Source: Magnetococcales bacterium
GTDB lineage: Bacteria > Pseudomonadota > Magnetococcia > Magnetococcales > JADFZT01
NCBI GenBank assembly: GCA_015232395.1
Contig: JADFZT010000015.1
Coordinates: 1-64,000 of the forward strand
Direction: 5' to 3'
Length of the DNA stretch: 64,000 nucleotides
Shown: piece after piece, positions 42,763-51,874 of the stretch
Position numbering within the stretch: the stretch's first letter is position 1
How the letters are laid out: each line of letters starts with the position of its first letter
Position numbers and translations under genes: made by a program
Notes under the pieces: model-generated
What the model saw: only the letters and a program-made list of their open reading frames with translations
Database searches by the model: none
Told to the model about the DNA's origin: nothing

Positions 42763-44434
42763 TCTTCCCGTTGACGAACTTCCCCAGGTGCAAACCAAAT
42801 CCGGGGGAGGTCGCATCTCCCTGGTCTGGATCATTCCTCTGGTGGCGACACTGGTGGGTGGCTGGCTGGCTTATAAGACCCTCGCCGAACAGGGTCCGCT
42901 GGTCACCATCACCTTTCGCAACGCTGAAGGTTTGAAGGCGGGCAAAACCCTCATCAAACACAAGGATGTGGAAATCGGCAAAGTGGAATCCGTGGAGCTG
43001 AGCGAAGATTTTTCCCACGTCAAGCTCCGCGCTCGCCTGAGCCCATCCACAGCCGATGCCCTGACCGGCAATACCAAATTTTGGGTGGTGCGCCCCCGCA
43101 TGAGCCTGCGAGGGGTCTCCGGATTGGGTACCCTGTTGGGAGGGGCCTACATCGAAATGGAGCCGGGCAAGGGACCACCGAAAAAAACCTTTGCCGGATT
43201 GGAAACCCCCCCCGTGGTCCGGGCCGATACTGCCGGGGTTAAATTTATGCTGGAGGCGGATACCCTGGGTTCCCTCGAAGCGGGCACGCCGATCTATCAC
43301 CGGGATATCCAGGTGGGTGAAATTCTCCACTATGAAATGAACGAAGACAACAAAGGGGTCAGCATCCACGCCTTTGTGAAGATGCCCCACTCCTGGTTGG
43401 TGCGGTCCAACACCCAGTTTTGGCGGGCGAGTGGGGTGGATGTCTCTCTGGATTCCGAAGGTTTTCGTCTCCGTACCGCTTCCCTGGAACGACTCCTGAT
43501 GGGGGGCATCGCCTTCAACACCCCCGAAACCCTGGAAGAGGCCCCGGTGATCCAGGATGGCCACCGGTTTCCGTTATATACCGATCAGGAATCGATCCAC
43601 GAACAGGGCTACACCCGCAAAGTCTCCTTTGTGCTCTTTTTTAATGGCTCGGTGCGGGGTTTGAGCATCGGGGCTCCGGTGGAGTTCAAGGGGATCAAAA
43701 TCGGCCTGGTCACCGACATCAATCTGGAATATGACATCGGCAAGAGCACCTTCCGGGTGCCGGTTCTGGTGCAGATTGAGCCGGAGAGAGTCCGGGAAAT
43801 CAACAGTGACGGCTCCCCCACCGGGCCGGGTTCCGACGCCCTGCTGGAAGAGCTGGTAGCCCGGGGTTTGCGGGCGCGTTTGACCACCGGCAGCTTTCTC
43901 ACCGGACAGCTCTTTGTGGAGCTGGATCTCTTCCCGGACGCCCCCATTCTGCTTACCGGGGGATCCAAACAGTATCAGGAGCTGCCCACCATTCCCTCCA
44001 GCATTGAGGAGATCACGGCTTCAGTGACCGATTTCCTCAAAAAAATTCAGGCACTCCCCTTGCAGAAGATGTCTGACGAACTGGTGGAAATTTTGGAAGG
44101 GGTCAACAAATCGGTCAATGCCCCGGAAGTGCTCGACAGCATTAAATCTCTGGACGCCGCTCTCAAAGAGATCGATCTGGTGGCGAAAAACATCAACAAG
44201 GATGTCATTCCCACAGCCGGAGAACTCACGAAAGTCCTGAAAGCTGCTGAAAAAACCCTGAAGCAGGTGGATCAGACCTTCGCCTTGGTAGACAAGACAA
44301 TTGCCCCCCAATCCCCGCTTTATTATAACGTGGTGGATTCCGCCAAGGAGTTGCGAAACATGGCCCGTTCCATTCGTGCCTTTGTGGATCTCCTGGAACG
44401 CAACCCACAATCCCTGCTGTTGGGCAACGACTAA
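42740..44434 (+). CDS. pqiB: PqiB-like MCE-domain lipid transport protein
   Basis: 564 residues from ATG 42740 (GAGGAGAGG just upstream). A single N-terminal membrane helix (~30-50, ISLVWIIPLVATLVGGWLAY) anchors three MCE domains: ~55-150 (VTITFRNAEGLKAGKTLIKHKDVEIGKV), ~165-275 (LGSLEAGTPIYHRDIQVGEI) and ~295-415 (VRGLSIGAPVEFKGIKIGLVTDI). A C-terminal helical region (LDSIKSLDAALKEIDLVAKN ...) would form the central tube seen in PqiB. Length agrees with E. coli PqiB (~546). It spans the periplasm for lipid movement between membranes. Confidence 0.93.
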   Translation: MEKGSLDDLPVDELPQVQTKSGGGRISLVWIIPLVATLVGGWLAYKTLAEQGPLVTITFRNAEGLKAGKTLIKHKDVEIGKVESVELSEDFSHVKLRARLSPSTADALTGNTKFWVVRPRMSLRGVSGLGTLLGGAYIEMEPGKGPPKKTFAGLETPPVVRADTAGVKFMLEADTLGSLEAGTPIYHRDIQVGEILHYEMNEDNKGVSIHAFVKMPHSWLVRSNTQFWRASGVDVSLDSEGFRLRTASLERLLMGGIAFNTPETLEEAPVIQDGHRFPLYTDQESIHEQGYTRKVSFVLFFNGSVRGLSIGAPVEFKGIKIGLVTDINLEYDIGKSTFRVPVLVQIEPERVREINSDGSPTGPGSDALLEELVARGLRARLTTGSFLTGQLFVELDLFPDAPILLTGGSKQYQELPTIPSSIEEITASVTDFLKKIQALPLQKMSDELVEILEGVNKSVNAPEVLDSIKSLDAALKEIDLVAKNINKDVIPTAGELTKVLKAAEKTLKQVDQTFALVDKTIAPQSPLYYNVVDSAKELRNMARSIRAFVDLLERNPQSLLLGND

Positions 44435-44450
44435 AGAGGCATTCACGGCC

Positions 44451-45098
44451 ATGGCACCCACTTTTTCACGCGCTTCCCTCTTGATATCGGCACTTGTCGC
44501 CGTGCTCCTGACCGCCTGCTCCGTGGTTCAAAACAAGGTGGAGATCCAATATTTCGTTCTCAATCCAGCGGTCGACAGCTTGTTGGAGGGGGTGGATTAT
44601 GAAAAAACCAAAGCGTTGGCCGTGGAGCTGGGACCGGTGGAAATCCCCAACTATCTCAACCGCCCCCACGTGGTGACACGCCAAGGGGAAAGCTCTTTGC
44701 ACTTTCAGGACAACTATCAATGGGCCGGTTACCTGAGGGAAAACATTTCCCGGGTTCTCTCCCGAAATCTGGCTCAAAATCTTGGCATCAGCCAAGTACG
44801 CATACTCCCGGGAACCCGGCTCCCTGATGCCGACTATCGCATCGAAGTGGATATTGAAACCTTTGAGCCGGATGCCACAGGAGCCGTTTACCTTTCGGTC
44901 CAATGGTGGGTTTTTGAGTTGGACGACGATGTCCCTTCCATCTCAAAAACAACCCACCTGCGCAGTGAAGCCCTTGAGGTGGTCAGCTATCCCAACATGG
45001 TCAATGCCATGAGCCACACCTTGGGCCTTTTTTCCCAGGAGCTGGCCCGGGGGCTGGTGGCGCTGGAGATGGAAATCCCCCGCCAGGCGATCCCCTGA
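44451..45098 (+). CDS. pqiC: PqiC-like outer-membrane lipoprotein
   Basis: 215 residues from ATG 44451. The signal sequence ends in a lipobox (AVLLTACS), so it is a lipoprotein of the PqiC/YmbA (ABC-transport auxiliary, DUF330) family: IQYFVLNP near the start, VELGPVEIPNYLNRPHVVTRQG, YQWAGYLRENISRVLSRNLAQNLG, and a beta strand YRIEVDIETFEPD. It should cap the PqiB tube at the outer membrane. It lies 16 nt after pqiB, the last gene of the operon. Confidence 0.9.
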   Translation: MAPTFSRASLLISALVAVLLTACSVVQNKVEIQYFVLNPAVDSLLEGVDYEKTKALAVELGPVEIPNYLNRPHVVTRQGESSLHFQDNYQWAGYLRENISRVLSRNLAQNLGISQVRILPGTRLPDADYRIEVDIETFEPDATGAVYLSVQWWVFELDDDVPSISKTTHLRSEALEVVSYPNMVNAMSHTLGLFSQELARGLVALEMEIPRQAIP

Positions 45099-45490
45099 CC
45101 CGCCCCCGATATCGTCTCTTTTTTCAGCTGACCTGCTTAAGATCCAAATCTGAAACATCCCCCGGCGCGCTTCAGGCTTGAACCCAAGCTTACGGGTTCC
45201 CAACCCACCTGGGCGCCTCCTCCCCTTCCCGCCCCTCTTCGCCAACTCTTGGCCGACCCCATCTATTTCAGAGTTTCCCCCCCTCCCAAAGCCCGGTTTA
45301 TCCCATTCCTTGAAAGATCAGTTGCATTTTGCAAAGCAATTTGCCGAAAGCCCTTCCTTCATCCAAGCCATCATCACAACAGACTGAATTATAACAACAA
45401 TTTTTTTGGCCGCCAATTTGCGGTTCTTTATTGCAAACAGCCGATTCACAGTTATTACCATTGATTTGAGACGGAGGAAAGGAGCCTATC
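45099..45490. other. 392-bp intergenic region after pqiC
   Basis: GC-rich at the left and AT-rich at the right, next to the SDR gene. One 6-bp inverted repeat (GAACCC 45180-45185, GGGTTC 45194-45199). No gene is credible. The ribosome-binding site of the next gene (GGAGGAAAGGAG, 45474-45485) is very strong. Confidence 0.45.
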
Positions 45491-46558
45491 ATGGCCCATT
45501 ATCTGGTTACCGGCGGGTGTGGATTTATCGGATCTCACCTGGTGAAAGCCCTTCTTGAGAAGGGTGACAGGGTGCGTATTTTGGATAACCTGGCTACCGG
45601 ACAAGTGGAAAACGTGCCTGAAGCGTGTGAGATGATCATCGGCGATGTTGCAGACCGAGTGACCGTTGCCCGAGCCATGGATGGCATCGATGGCTGTTTT
45701 CATCTGGCAGCCGTGGCCTCCAAGCCCCGCTCCAACGAGGTGTGGTACGATGCCCATCGGATCAACCTGTCAGGAACCATCAACATTTTTGATGCTGCCC
45801 GCCGACCGAAGAGCGTGGTGCCCGTGGTCTATGCCTCCTCAGCAGCGGTGTATGGTGACAATGCCACACCCCGTTTGAAGGAAAATGACACCACCCACCC
45901 TCTGAACACTTTTGCGGCCGACAAGCTTGGCTGTGAACTCCATGCCCGAGCCGCTTTTTTGATGCATGGTGTCCCCACCACCGGTTTTCGTATTTTCAAT
46001 GTTTACGGTCCCCGACAGGATCCAAAATCTCTCCATTGCGGCGTGATCTCCCTGTTTACGGACCGCATCCAGGATAATCTGCCCCTGATCGTCCACGGTA
46101 ACGGCCATCAGGTGAGGGATTTCATCCATATATCGGATGTGGTGACTTTTTTACTGGCTGGCATGAACCGCATGCCTTCAAACTATCGGGTTTTCAACCT
46201 CTGCACCGGTCAGCCCACCGCCATCAAAGACCTGGCATTGACCCTCTTTTCCATCTTCGGTCAAGATCCGGATATTCGCCACGTTCCCAGTCGTCCCGGT
46301 GAAATTCGCACCTCGGTGGGAGACCCCACTTTTGCGGCAAAAATGCTCGGGGTCAAAGCCACCCTGGGGATCGTAGAAGGGCTGCGCCAGACCCTTCCCG
46401 GTTGGAAGCCATCCGATGAACCGCCCTCACCTCAGATTCCAACCCTTTCCCCCAATCGGGTCAAGCAGCCACGGGAAAACCTGCTTCGACCCTCCGGATT
46501 TTTTTCTCCTGACCCTTTTTTCCAAAGATCCCACACCATCCTGCTACAGGAGTCGTAA
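45491..46558 (+). CDS. Extended SDR (NAD-dependent epimerase/dehydratase-like), Tyr lost
   Basis: 355 residues, UDP-glucose-epimerase-like extended SDR. NAD-binding LVTGGCGFIGSHLV at residues ~5-18, FHLAAVASKPRS near 71-82, VVYASSAAVYGDN (catalytic Ser region), GFRIFNVYGPRQDP, and VRDFIHISDVV are all family blocks. The catalytic Y-x-x-x-K reads F-A-A-D-K (Phe141, Lys145), so the usual proton-relay tyrosine is absent. This could mean a non-redox or regulatory role, or a changed reaction. The C-terminus (~310-355) is a Pro/Ser-rich tail beyond the usual domain. It stands alone with no sugar-nucleotide genes adjacent. Confidence 0.85.
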   Translation: MAHYLVTGGCGFIGSHLVKALLEKGDRVRILDNLATGQVENVPEACEMIIGDVADRVTVARAMDGIDGCFHLAAVASKPRSNEVWYDAHRINLSGTINIFDAARRPKSVVPVVYASSAAVYGDNATPRLKENDTTHPLNTFAADKLGCELHARAAFLMHGVPTTGFRIFNVYGPRQDPKSLHCGVISLFTDRIQDNLPLIVHGNGHQVRDFIHISDVVTFLLAGMNRMPSNYRVFNLCTGQPTAIKDLALTLFSIFGQDPDIRHVPSRPGEIRTSVGDPTFAAKMLGVKATLGIVEGLRQTLPGWKPSDEPPSPQIPTLSPNRVKQPRENLLRPSGFFSPDPFFQRSHTILLQES

Positions 46559-46695
46559 AATGCAGAGAATGGAGCAGACAAAAGATCAAAAAAGAGGCTA
46601 AAAACGCATGAGGCAGGTAAAAAGCAGTCGTCAGATCAACCAACGTACCTGGGAAAAGCAGCCTTATCTGGTTTATCCTGACTTTTAAGGTCATA

Positions 46696-46715
46696 TTTTC
46701 CACAACTGTGGATCA
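46696..46715. promoter_or_regulatory. Inverted pair of DnaA-box-like sites
   Basis: TTTTCCACA (46696-46704) and TGTGGATCA (46707-46715) are two inverted 9-mers, each one mismatch from the DnaA box TTATCCACA. Together they form a near-palindrome 75 nt upstream of the HPt gene. They could be a DnaA site or a dyad operator for an unrelated regulator. Confidence 0.3.
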
Positions 46716-46789
46716 AAATGGGATCAAGCTGGAAAATCGGCCACCTTTCCCATGCTCTGCCAAACAGACAAACCACCGGAAAGCCTGCC

Positions 46790-47140
46790 ATGGATCATCC
46801 TCTGAATCTGGACATCTTGGCCCGACTCAAACGGGATACCCCTGGAGGAGGGGTCGCCAGGCTGATAGACCTCTTTATTGAGGAGACCCAAACCCGGATC
46901 GAATCCATCGCCCAAGCCATTATGGCCGGAGAGATTGTTCGTCTGGAGCATGAGGCCCACACCCTGAAAAGCACGGCGGCCACTTTTGGTGCGGCGCTCC
47001 TGGAAATAACCGCCAAAGAGCTGGAAACAGCCTGCAAAAACCAGCAGATGGAACAAGCCGGGGAGCTGGCCCGACAAATTCCCGGCCTGTTCACCGCCAC
47101 CCGCGAAGCCTACGGGCACTATCTGCAATCGGCGGACTAA
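46790..47140 (+). CDS. HPt (histidine phosphotransfer) protein
   Basis: 116 residues from ATG 46790 (frame open upstream to 46718, without family similarity there). A single four-helix HPt domain: IDLFIEETQTRIESIAQAI, then the phospho-accepting helix HEAHTLKSTAATFGA (family consensus A-H-x-L-K-[GS]; the His before TLKS is the phosphosite). Stand-alone HPt proteins link hybrid kinases with terminal regulators. It is 3 nt upstream of a sigma-54 activator gene, an arrangement like luxU-luxO. None of the window's three hybrid kinases has its own HPt, so it is a candidate shared relay. Confidence 0.88.
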   Translation: MDHPLNLDILARLKRDTPGGGVARLIDLFIEETQTRIESIAQAIMAGEIVRLEHEAHTLKSTAATFGAALLEITAKELETACKNQQMEQAGELARQIPGLFTATREAYGHYLQSAD

Positions 47141-47143
47141 GCC

Positions 47144-48697
47144 ATGCCTGCCCCCCCACAACCCACCATCCTGTTGATCGAAGACAGCATCTCCCTGGCC
47201 ACCCTCTATCAGGAATATCTCCAAAACGAACCCTGGCAGGTGTCCCATGTCCCAACAGGTCAGGAAGCCTTGGTTAATATCGCCGACCATCTCCCCGACG
47301 TGATACTCCTGGACCTCAAGCTCCCCGATATCAACGGCATGGAGATTTTAAAACAGATCCATGAAGCCAACCTGCCCACGGTGGTGATCATCATCACCGG
47401 CCACGGCTCCGTGGATGTGGCGGTGGAGGCGATGCGCTACGGGGCGTTTGATTTTCTCGAAAAACCCTTCAATGCCAAACGGCTGTTGGTCACGACCCGC
47501 AATGGCGTCAAACATCAGGAGCTGACCCGCACGGTTGCGACCTATCAGGAAAATTTTGATCGCAGCGGATTTCACAGCTTCATTGGATCCTCCCTGGCCA
47601 TGCAGGGGATCTACCGCATCATCGAAAGTGCCGCTCCCAGCACCGCCACGGTTTTTATTACCGGCGAGTCCGGCACCGGCAAGGAGCTGTGTGCCGAAGC
47701 ACTCCACAAAGAGAGCCCTCGCCGCCACAAGCCTCTCGTCACCCTCAACTGCGCCGCCATCCCCAAAGATCTGATGGAGAGCGAAATTTTTGGGCACATT
47801 CGGGGGGCTTTTACCGGTGCGGTGGGAGACCGCCAGGGAGCGGCCAATCGTGCTGATGGCGGTACGCTGTTTTTGGATGAAATCGGCGAGATGAACCTGG
47901 ATCTGCAAAGCAAGCTGTTGCGCTTTATCCAGACCGGCACCTTTCAAAAGGTGGGCTCGGGGCGGATGGAAAAGGTGGATATCCGCTTTGTTTGCGCCAC
48001 CAACCGCGATCCCTGGAGAGAGGTTCAGGAGGGACGTTTTCGGGAGGATCTCTACTATCGACTCAATGTCATCCCCCTCCCCCTGCCCCCCCTGCGGGAG
48101 CGCCAGGGAGATGTCCTGCTGATCGCCGCCCGTTTTTTAAAGGAATATGCCCAACAGGAACAGAAACGATTCGAGCGCTTTTCCCGGGAGGTGGCCCACA
48201 TTTTTCAACGCTTTTCCTGGCCGGGAAATGTCCGCCAGTTGCAAAATGTCGTACGCAACATGGTCGTTCTCCATGACGGATTGGTGGTGACCAAGGAGAT
48301 GCTCCCCCCACCCCTGGACGCCCTGACAGCTCCATCTGCCCAGCCTCCCACAACCACCTTTCCCAACCATGGTGCTCAAGGCTCGACTGGATTCACCTCC
48401 ACCGAAGAGCACCTTTCCCCACACTCCCCCCAGGAGTTGATTGCAGGAGAGGATCCGTTGGCACCAGTCAGCCCCTCTCATGGGGAGCCCGGCAGCGGAT
48501 CAAACAGCCGGGAAGAGCAGTTCGTTGAGCAACCCTCGACGCCGATGATCAAACCCATGTGGCAGGTGGAAAAAGAGGCCATTGAGGAGGCCATCCGCAT
48601 CACAGATGGCAACATCCCCCAGGCAGCGGCCAAGCTCGAAATAAACCCCTCCACCATCTATCGCAAGCGCCAAAGCTGGAAACAGGAAAAAACCTGA
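47144..48697 (+). CDS. LuxO/NtrC-like sigma-54-dependent response regulator
   Basis: 517 residues. Receiver ~1-125 (LLIEDSISLATLYQEYL; phospho-Asp57 in VILLDLKLPDINGMEIL). AAA+ domain ~150-385 with Walker A GESGTGKELCAEALH (~173), the sigma-54-contact loop GAFTGAV (~221), Walker B GGTLFLDEIGEM, and the arginine-finger region FREDLYYRLNVIPL. An unusually long, Pro/Ser/Thr-rich linker (~390-470) precedes a C-terminal Fis-type HTH (AAAKLEINPSTIYRKRQSW). The upstream HPt gene suggests LuxU-LuxO-type phosphorelay input. Targets are not evident; no -24/-12 site was found nearby. Confidence 0.92.
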   Translation: MPAPPQPTILLIEDSISLATLYQEYLQNEPWQVSHVPTGQEALVNIADHLPDVILLDLKLPDINGMEILKQIHEANLPTVVIIITGHGSVDVAVEAMRYGAFDFLEKPFNAKRLLVTTRNGVKHQELTRTVATYQENFDRSGFHSFIGSSLAMQGIYRIIESAAPSTATVFITGESGTGKELCAEALHKESPRRHKPLVTLNCAAIPKDLMESEIFGHIRGAFTGAVGDRQGAANRADGGTLFLDEIGEMNLDLQSKLLRFIQTGTFQKVGSGRMEKVDIRFVCATNRDPWREVQEGRFREDLYYRLNVIPLPLPPLRERQGDVLLIAARFLKEYAQQEQKRFERFSREVAHIFQRFSWPGNVRQLQNVVRNMVVLHDGLVVTKEMLPPPLDALTAPSAQPPTTTFPNHGAQGSTGFTSTEEHLSPHSPQELIAGEDPLAPVSPSHGEPGSGSNSREEQFVEQPSTPMIKPMWQVEKEAIEEAIRITDGNIPQAAAKLEINPSTIYRKRQSWKQEKT

Positions 48698-48821
48698 ACA
48701 TATCTGTAGACTGGGGGTCTGAAGAGAGTAGATTAATAAGATGGACTCCAAACAGGACAACCAACAACCCACTGACCAAGATTTGCCCATCTATCCCCCA
48801 ATCCTGGAAGAATCAAAAGCC

Positions 48822-49835
48822 ATGGAAAATAAACAGATCAACACCCACCCGTGTGCCCATGATCGATCCCTGCCACTCCCCCCCCTCTTGGCAACCCTTA
48901 TATTGATCGCCGGGATGCTCTTTTCCCTCTCGGGGATGGCGGCTCCCGTGCTACGAGTCGGTACCAATGTCTGGCCCGGTTATGAACCTCTTTATCTGGC
49001 CCAGGATCTGGCCCGCAATTCGGGTGACAGGGAGTGGGCCAAAAACGTACGCCTGGTAGAATATCCTTCGGCGACTGAAGTATTGCGGGCCTTTCGCAAC
49101 AAAGCCCTGGAGGCGGCCGCCCTGACTCTGGATGAAGTCTTGGTGCTCAAACAAGCGCGGATTCCCGTCAAGGTGATCCTGGTGATGGATGTCTCCCACG
49201 GGGGAGATGTGATCCTGGCCCAAAAGGAGATCCAAACTTTCAGCGATCTCAAAGGCAAACGCATCGCCGTGGAAAGCAGCGCCTTGGGGGCTTATGTCCT
49301 GACCCGGGCTTTAACCATTCACGGCCTGAGCCTGGATGAAATTGAAATCGCCCACACCGACGTCAGCGCCCATGAGGAGGCTTTTTTGGCAGGCCAGGTG
49401 GATGCGGCGGTCACCTTCGAACCCGTGCGCACCAAACTCCTGAAAGCGGGTGCCCGGGAACTTTTTACCAGTCGGGAGATCCCCAACGAAGTGGTGGATG
49501 TGCTGGTGGTGCACGAAGAGGCGTTAAAGAGCCATCGGCAATCGGTTCAAAAAATGGTTTCCGGCTGGTTTGGAGCGTTGGATTATTTCGAAGATCAGCC
49601 CAAGGCAGCCGCCACCATCCTGGCTCGGCGGCTCAAGCTGACTCCGGCGGAGGTTTTGGCCAGCTTTGATGGACTGCACCTGCCGAATCTGCCTGAAAAT
49701 CATCAGATGATCGGCGGGACAAACCCCAGCCTGACCGAAACCCTCAAACGACTGCGTGAAACCATGGTTTCCCAGGATCTGCTCTCCCCCCGGGTCAACC
49801 CCAAAGGACTCCTGACCAGTGCGCATCTTCCTTAA
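48822..49835 (+). CDS. NMT1/TauA-like periplasmic binding protein
   Basis: 337 residues from ATG 48822; a start at 48741 would add 27 residues before the signal segment. Signal peptide PPLLATLILIAGMLFSLSGMAAP. Mature part has the SsuA/TauA/NMT1 pattern: LRVGTNVWPGYEPLYLAQDLA, VRLVEYPSATEVLRAFRNKALEAAALTLDEVL, DLKGKRIAVESSALGAYVLTRAL, AAVTFEPVRTKLL. No ABC permease or ATPase nearby; the next gene encodes a sensor kinase, so a sensory role is plausible. It follows the sigma-54 activator by ~125 bp. Confidence 0.85.
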   Translation: MENKQINTHPCAHDRSLPLPPLLATLILIAGMLFSLSGMAAPVLRVGTNVWPGYEPLYLAQDLARNSGDREWAKNVRLVEYPSATEVLRAFRNKALEAAALTLDEVLVLKQARIPVKVILVMDVSHGGDVILAQKEIQTFSDLKGKRIAVESSALGAYVLTRALTIHGLSLDEIEIAHTDVSAHEEAFLAGQVDAAVTFEPVRTKLLKAGARELFTSREIPNEVVDVLVVHEEALKSHRQSVQKMVSGWFGALDYFEDQPKAAATILARRLKLTPAEVLASFDGLHLPNLPENHQMIGGTNPSLTETLKRLRETMVSQDLLSPRVNPKGLLTSAHLP

Positions 49836-49910
49836 ACACCCCACCTCCCAAATGGAGCGACCCATCCCAACCGGTGGATTTTATCCAGTGGGGGTCCTGG
49901 AGAAACTGTC

Positions 49911-51758
49911 ATGATTCGGGGCCTTCCCCTACGCATACTCATCCCCCTGGTGGTGGCTCTGTTTGCCCTGTTGTTCAACGGTGCGTCCTATCTTTCCACC
50001 CGCCATCTGGTACATGAAGAGATCAACCAGGCCACCCTGCTGGAAGTGCGCAACCGTCTCAATCTGATTCAGGGGAGCATTCAACGTTTTTTGCGCCTGG
50101 ACCACGTGGACGGCATTCGCCAGATCGTCTCCTCATTTGGCACTGAGCTGGATCTGGTGGTGATTTTTATCACCGACGGCGAGGGAATCATTCAATCCTC
50201 CACCCGGCAGGAGGATGAGACCCGGGCTTGGCAGGAGACCCCCTTTCCCCTGGATAAAGCCACCGTGGCCAAAGTGCTCGACACCCAGGTGGCGCAAACG
50301 AAAATTTCCCACGACCAACATTGGATTCAGGGCTATTACAGCATCTGTGGTGCAGGCAGCGCCCGCTCCCTCAGACCCAAACAGTGCGGCTTTCTCTATT
50401 ATCAATCCGATTTGAGCTACCACCGGCAGATGACTGACGATTCCCTGCTGGAGCAGGCGCTTTTGACCGGAACCGGCATCGCCATAGCCGTGATGGCGCT
50501 GATCATGCTTTTTCATCTGCGCATCACCCGGCGCATCACCCGATTGGTCACCGTTCTGGAAGCCTTTGCCAACGGTAATCGCGCCATTCGGGCCGATGTC
50601 CAGGGAGCCGATGAACTCACCCGGATCGGCACCGGGGTCAACCGCGTACTGGATCATCTGCAACAGGAAGAGAGCGCCCTACGCAAAAGCGCCAGCCAAC
50701 TCGCCCAGGCCCAACGCATCGCCCACATCGGCAACTGGGAGTGGGATATCAGCCACAACCGGATCGAGTGGTCCCAGGAGGTCAACCGTCTGTTTGGTTT
50801 GGAAGAGCCATCCTCCCACGACTATGACACCTATTTTTCCCGGGTCCATGTGGAGGATGTCCCCGCTGTGGAAAGAGCGATGGAGGCTGCTCTTTTGAGT
50901 GGGGAGGGGTTTGATTTTGAACATCGCATCACCCGACCGGATGGGATGATCCGGGTGGTACAGGAGATCGGTGAAATCACCCGTAATACCGATGGCGAAG
51001 CCATATTCCTCACCGGAACGGTCCAGGACATCACCGAACGCAAAAAAGCCGACCGGCTCAAAAATGAATTTGTCTCCACGGTGAGCCACGAACTGCGCAC
51101 CCCCCTCACCTCCATCTATGGGGGCCTGAAAATGGTGCTGGCCGGGGTGACCGGAGAGCTGCCGCAAAAGGCCCACAAGCTGCTGACCCTGGCCTACAAC
51201 AACAGCGAACGGCTCAACCTGTTGATCAACGATATTCTGGATATCCAAAAAATCGAGTCTGGGCGAATCAGCTTGCAATTCCAACCTCTGGATGCCGCCG
51301 CCCTGGCTCGCCGGGCATTGGCTGAAAATGCCGGGTATGGCGAAAAATTTGGTGTGCGATATCATTTTCTGGAGCCCATTCCGGAAGGGATCATGGTCAG
51401 AGGCGATGAACACCGCCTCTGCCAGGTGTTGGCCAATTTTCTCTCCAACGCCGCCAAATTTTCCCAATCAGGTGATGCCGTAGAGGTTCGGGTAGAGCCG
51501 GAAGGGGATTCGGTCCTTTTTTCGGTCACCGATCATGGTTCGGGCATTCCGGAAGAGTTTCAACCCCGGGTGTTCCAAAAATTTGCCCAGGCCGACTCTT
51601 CCGACACCCGACAAAAGGGCGGAACCGGTCTGGGTCTCTCCATCACCAAAGCACTGGTGGAGAGCCACCATGGCCAGATCGGCTTTGCCACCCGGGCGGA
51701 TGAAGGCACCACCTTCTTTTTCCGCTTGCCCCGGTTGCGCCTTGATCCCGAAGCCTAG
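49911..51758 (+). CDS. Membrane PAS sensor histidine kinase
   Basis: 615 residues. Membrane helices ~10-30 and ~186-206 flank a periplasmic domain that contains two Cys close to each other (SICGAG, KQCGFLYYQ). HAMP ~207-260, then a PAS/PAC with the AQRIAHIGNWEWDISHNRIEWSQE type start (~268-385), HisKA (FVSTVSHELRTPLTSIYGG, His393), HATPase (QVLANFLSNAAKFSQSG, VTDHGSGIPEEFQPRVFQKFAQAD, GGTGLGLSITKALVESHHG). No receiver, unlike the other kinases in the window. CTGGAGAAA lies just upstream of ATG. It probably reads the upstream binding protein and could feed the HPt/sigma-54 pair. Confidence 0.9.
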   Translation: MIRGLPLRILIPLVVALFALLFNGASYLSTRHLVHEEINQATLLEVRNRLNLIQGSIQRFLRLDHVDGIRQIVSSFGTELDLVVIFITDGEGIIQSSTRQEDETRAWQETPFPLDKATVAKVLDTQVAQTKISHDQHWIQGYYSICGAGSARSLRPKQCGFLYYQSDLSYHRQMTDDSLLEQALLTGTGIAIAVMALIMLFHLRITRRITRLVTVLEAFANGNRAIRADVQGADELTRIGTGVNRVLDHLQQEESALRKSASQLAQAQRIAHIGNWEWDISHNRIEWSQEVNRLFGLEEPSSHDYDTYFSRVHVEDVPAVERAMEAALLSGEGFDFEHRITRPDGMIRVVQEIGEITRNTDGEAIFLTGTVQDITERKKADRLKNEFVSTVSHELRTPLTSIYGGLKMVLAGVTGELPQKAHKLLTLAYNNSERLNLLINDILDIQKIESGRISLQFQPLDAAALARRALAENAGYGEKFGVRYHFLEPIPEGIMVRGDEHRLCQVLANFLSNAAKFSQSGDAVEVRVEPEGDSVLFSVTDHGSGIPEEFQPRVFQKFAQADSSDTRQKGGTGLGLSITKALVESHHGQIGFATRADEGTTFFFRLPRLRLDPEA

Positions 51759-51874
51759 ATCACCTCATCCTGCGCTTTTCTCACCCTCGTGCCACTCTCT
51801 CGATCATCTGGAAGAGTGCCCCCTTGGGAGAGATTAACTCTTGCCCCCTCCATCCATTTTGGAATGATCAAAAC

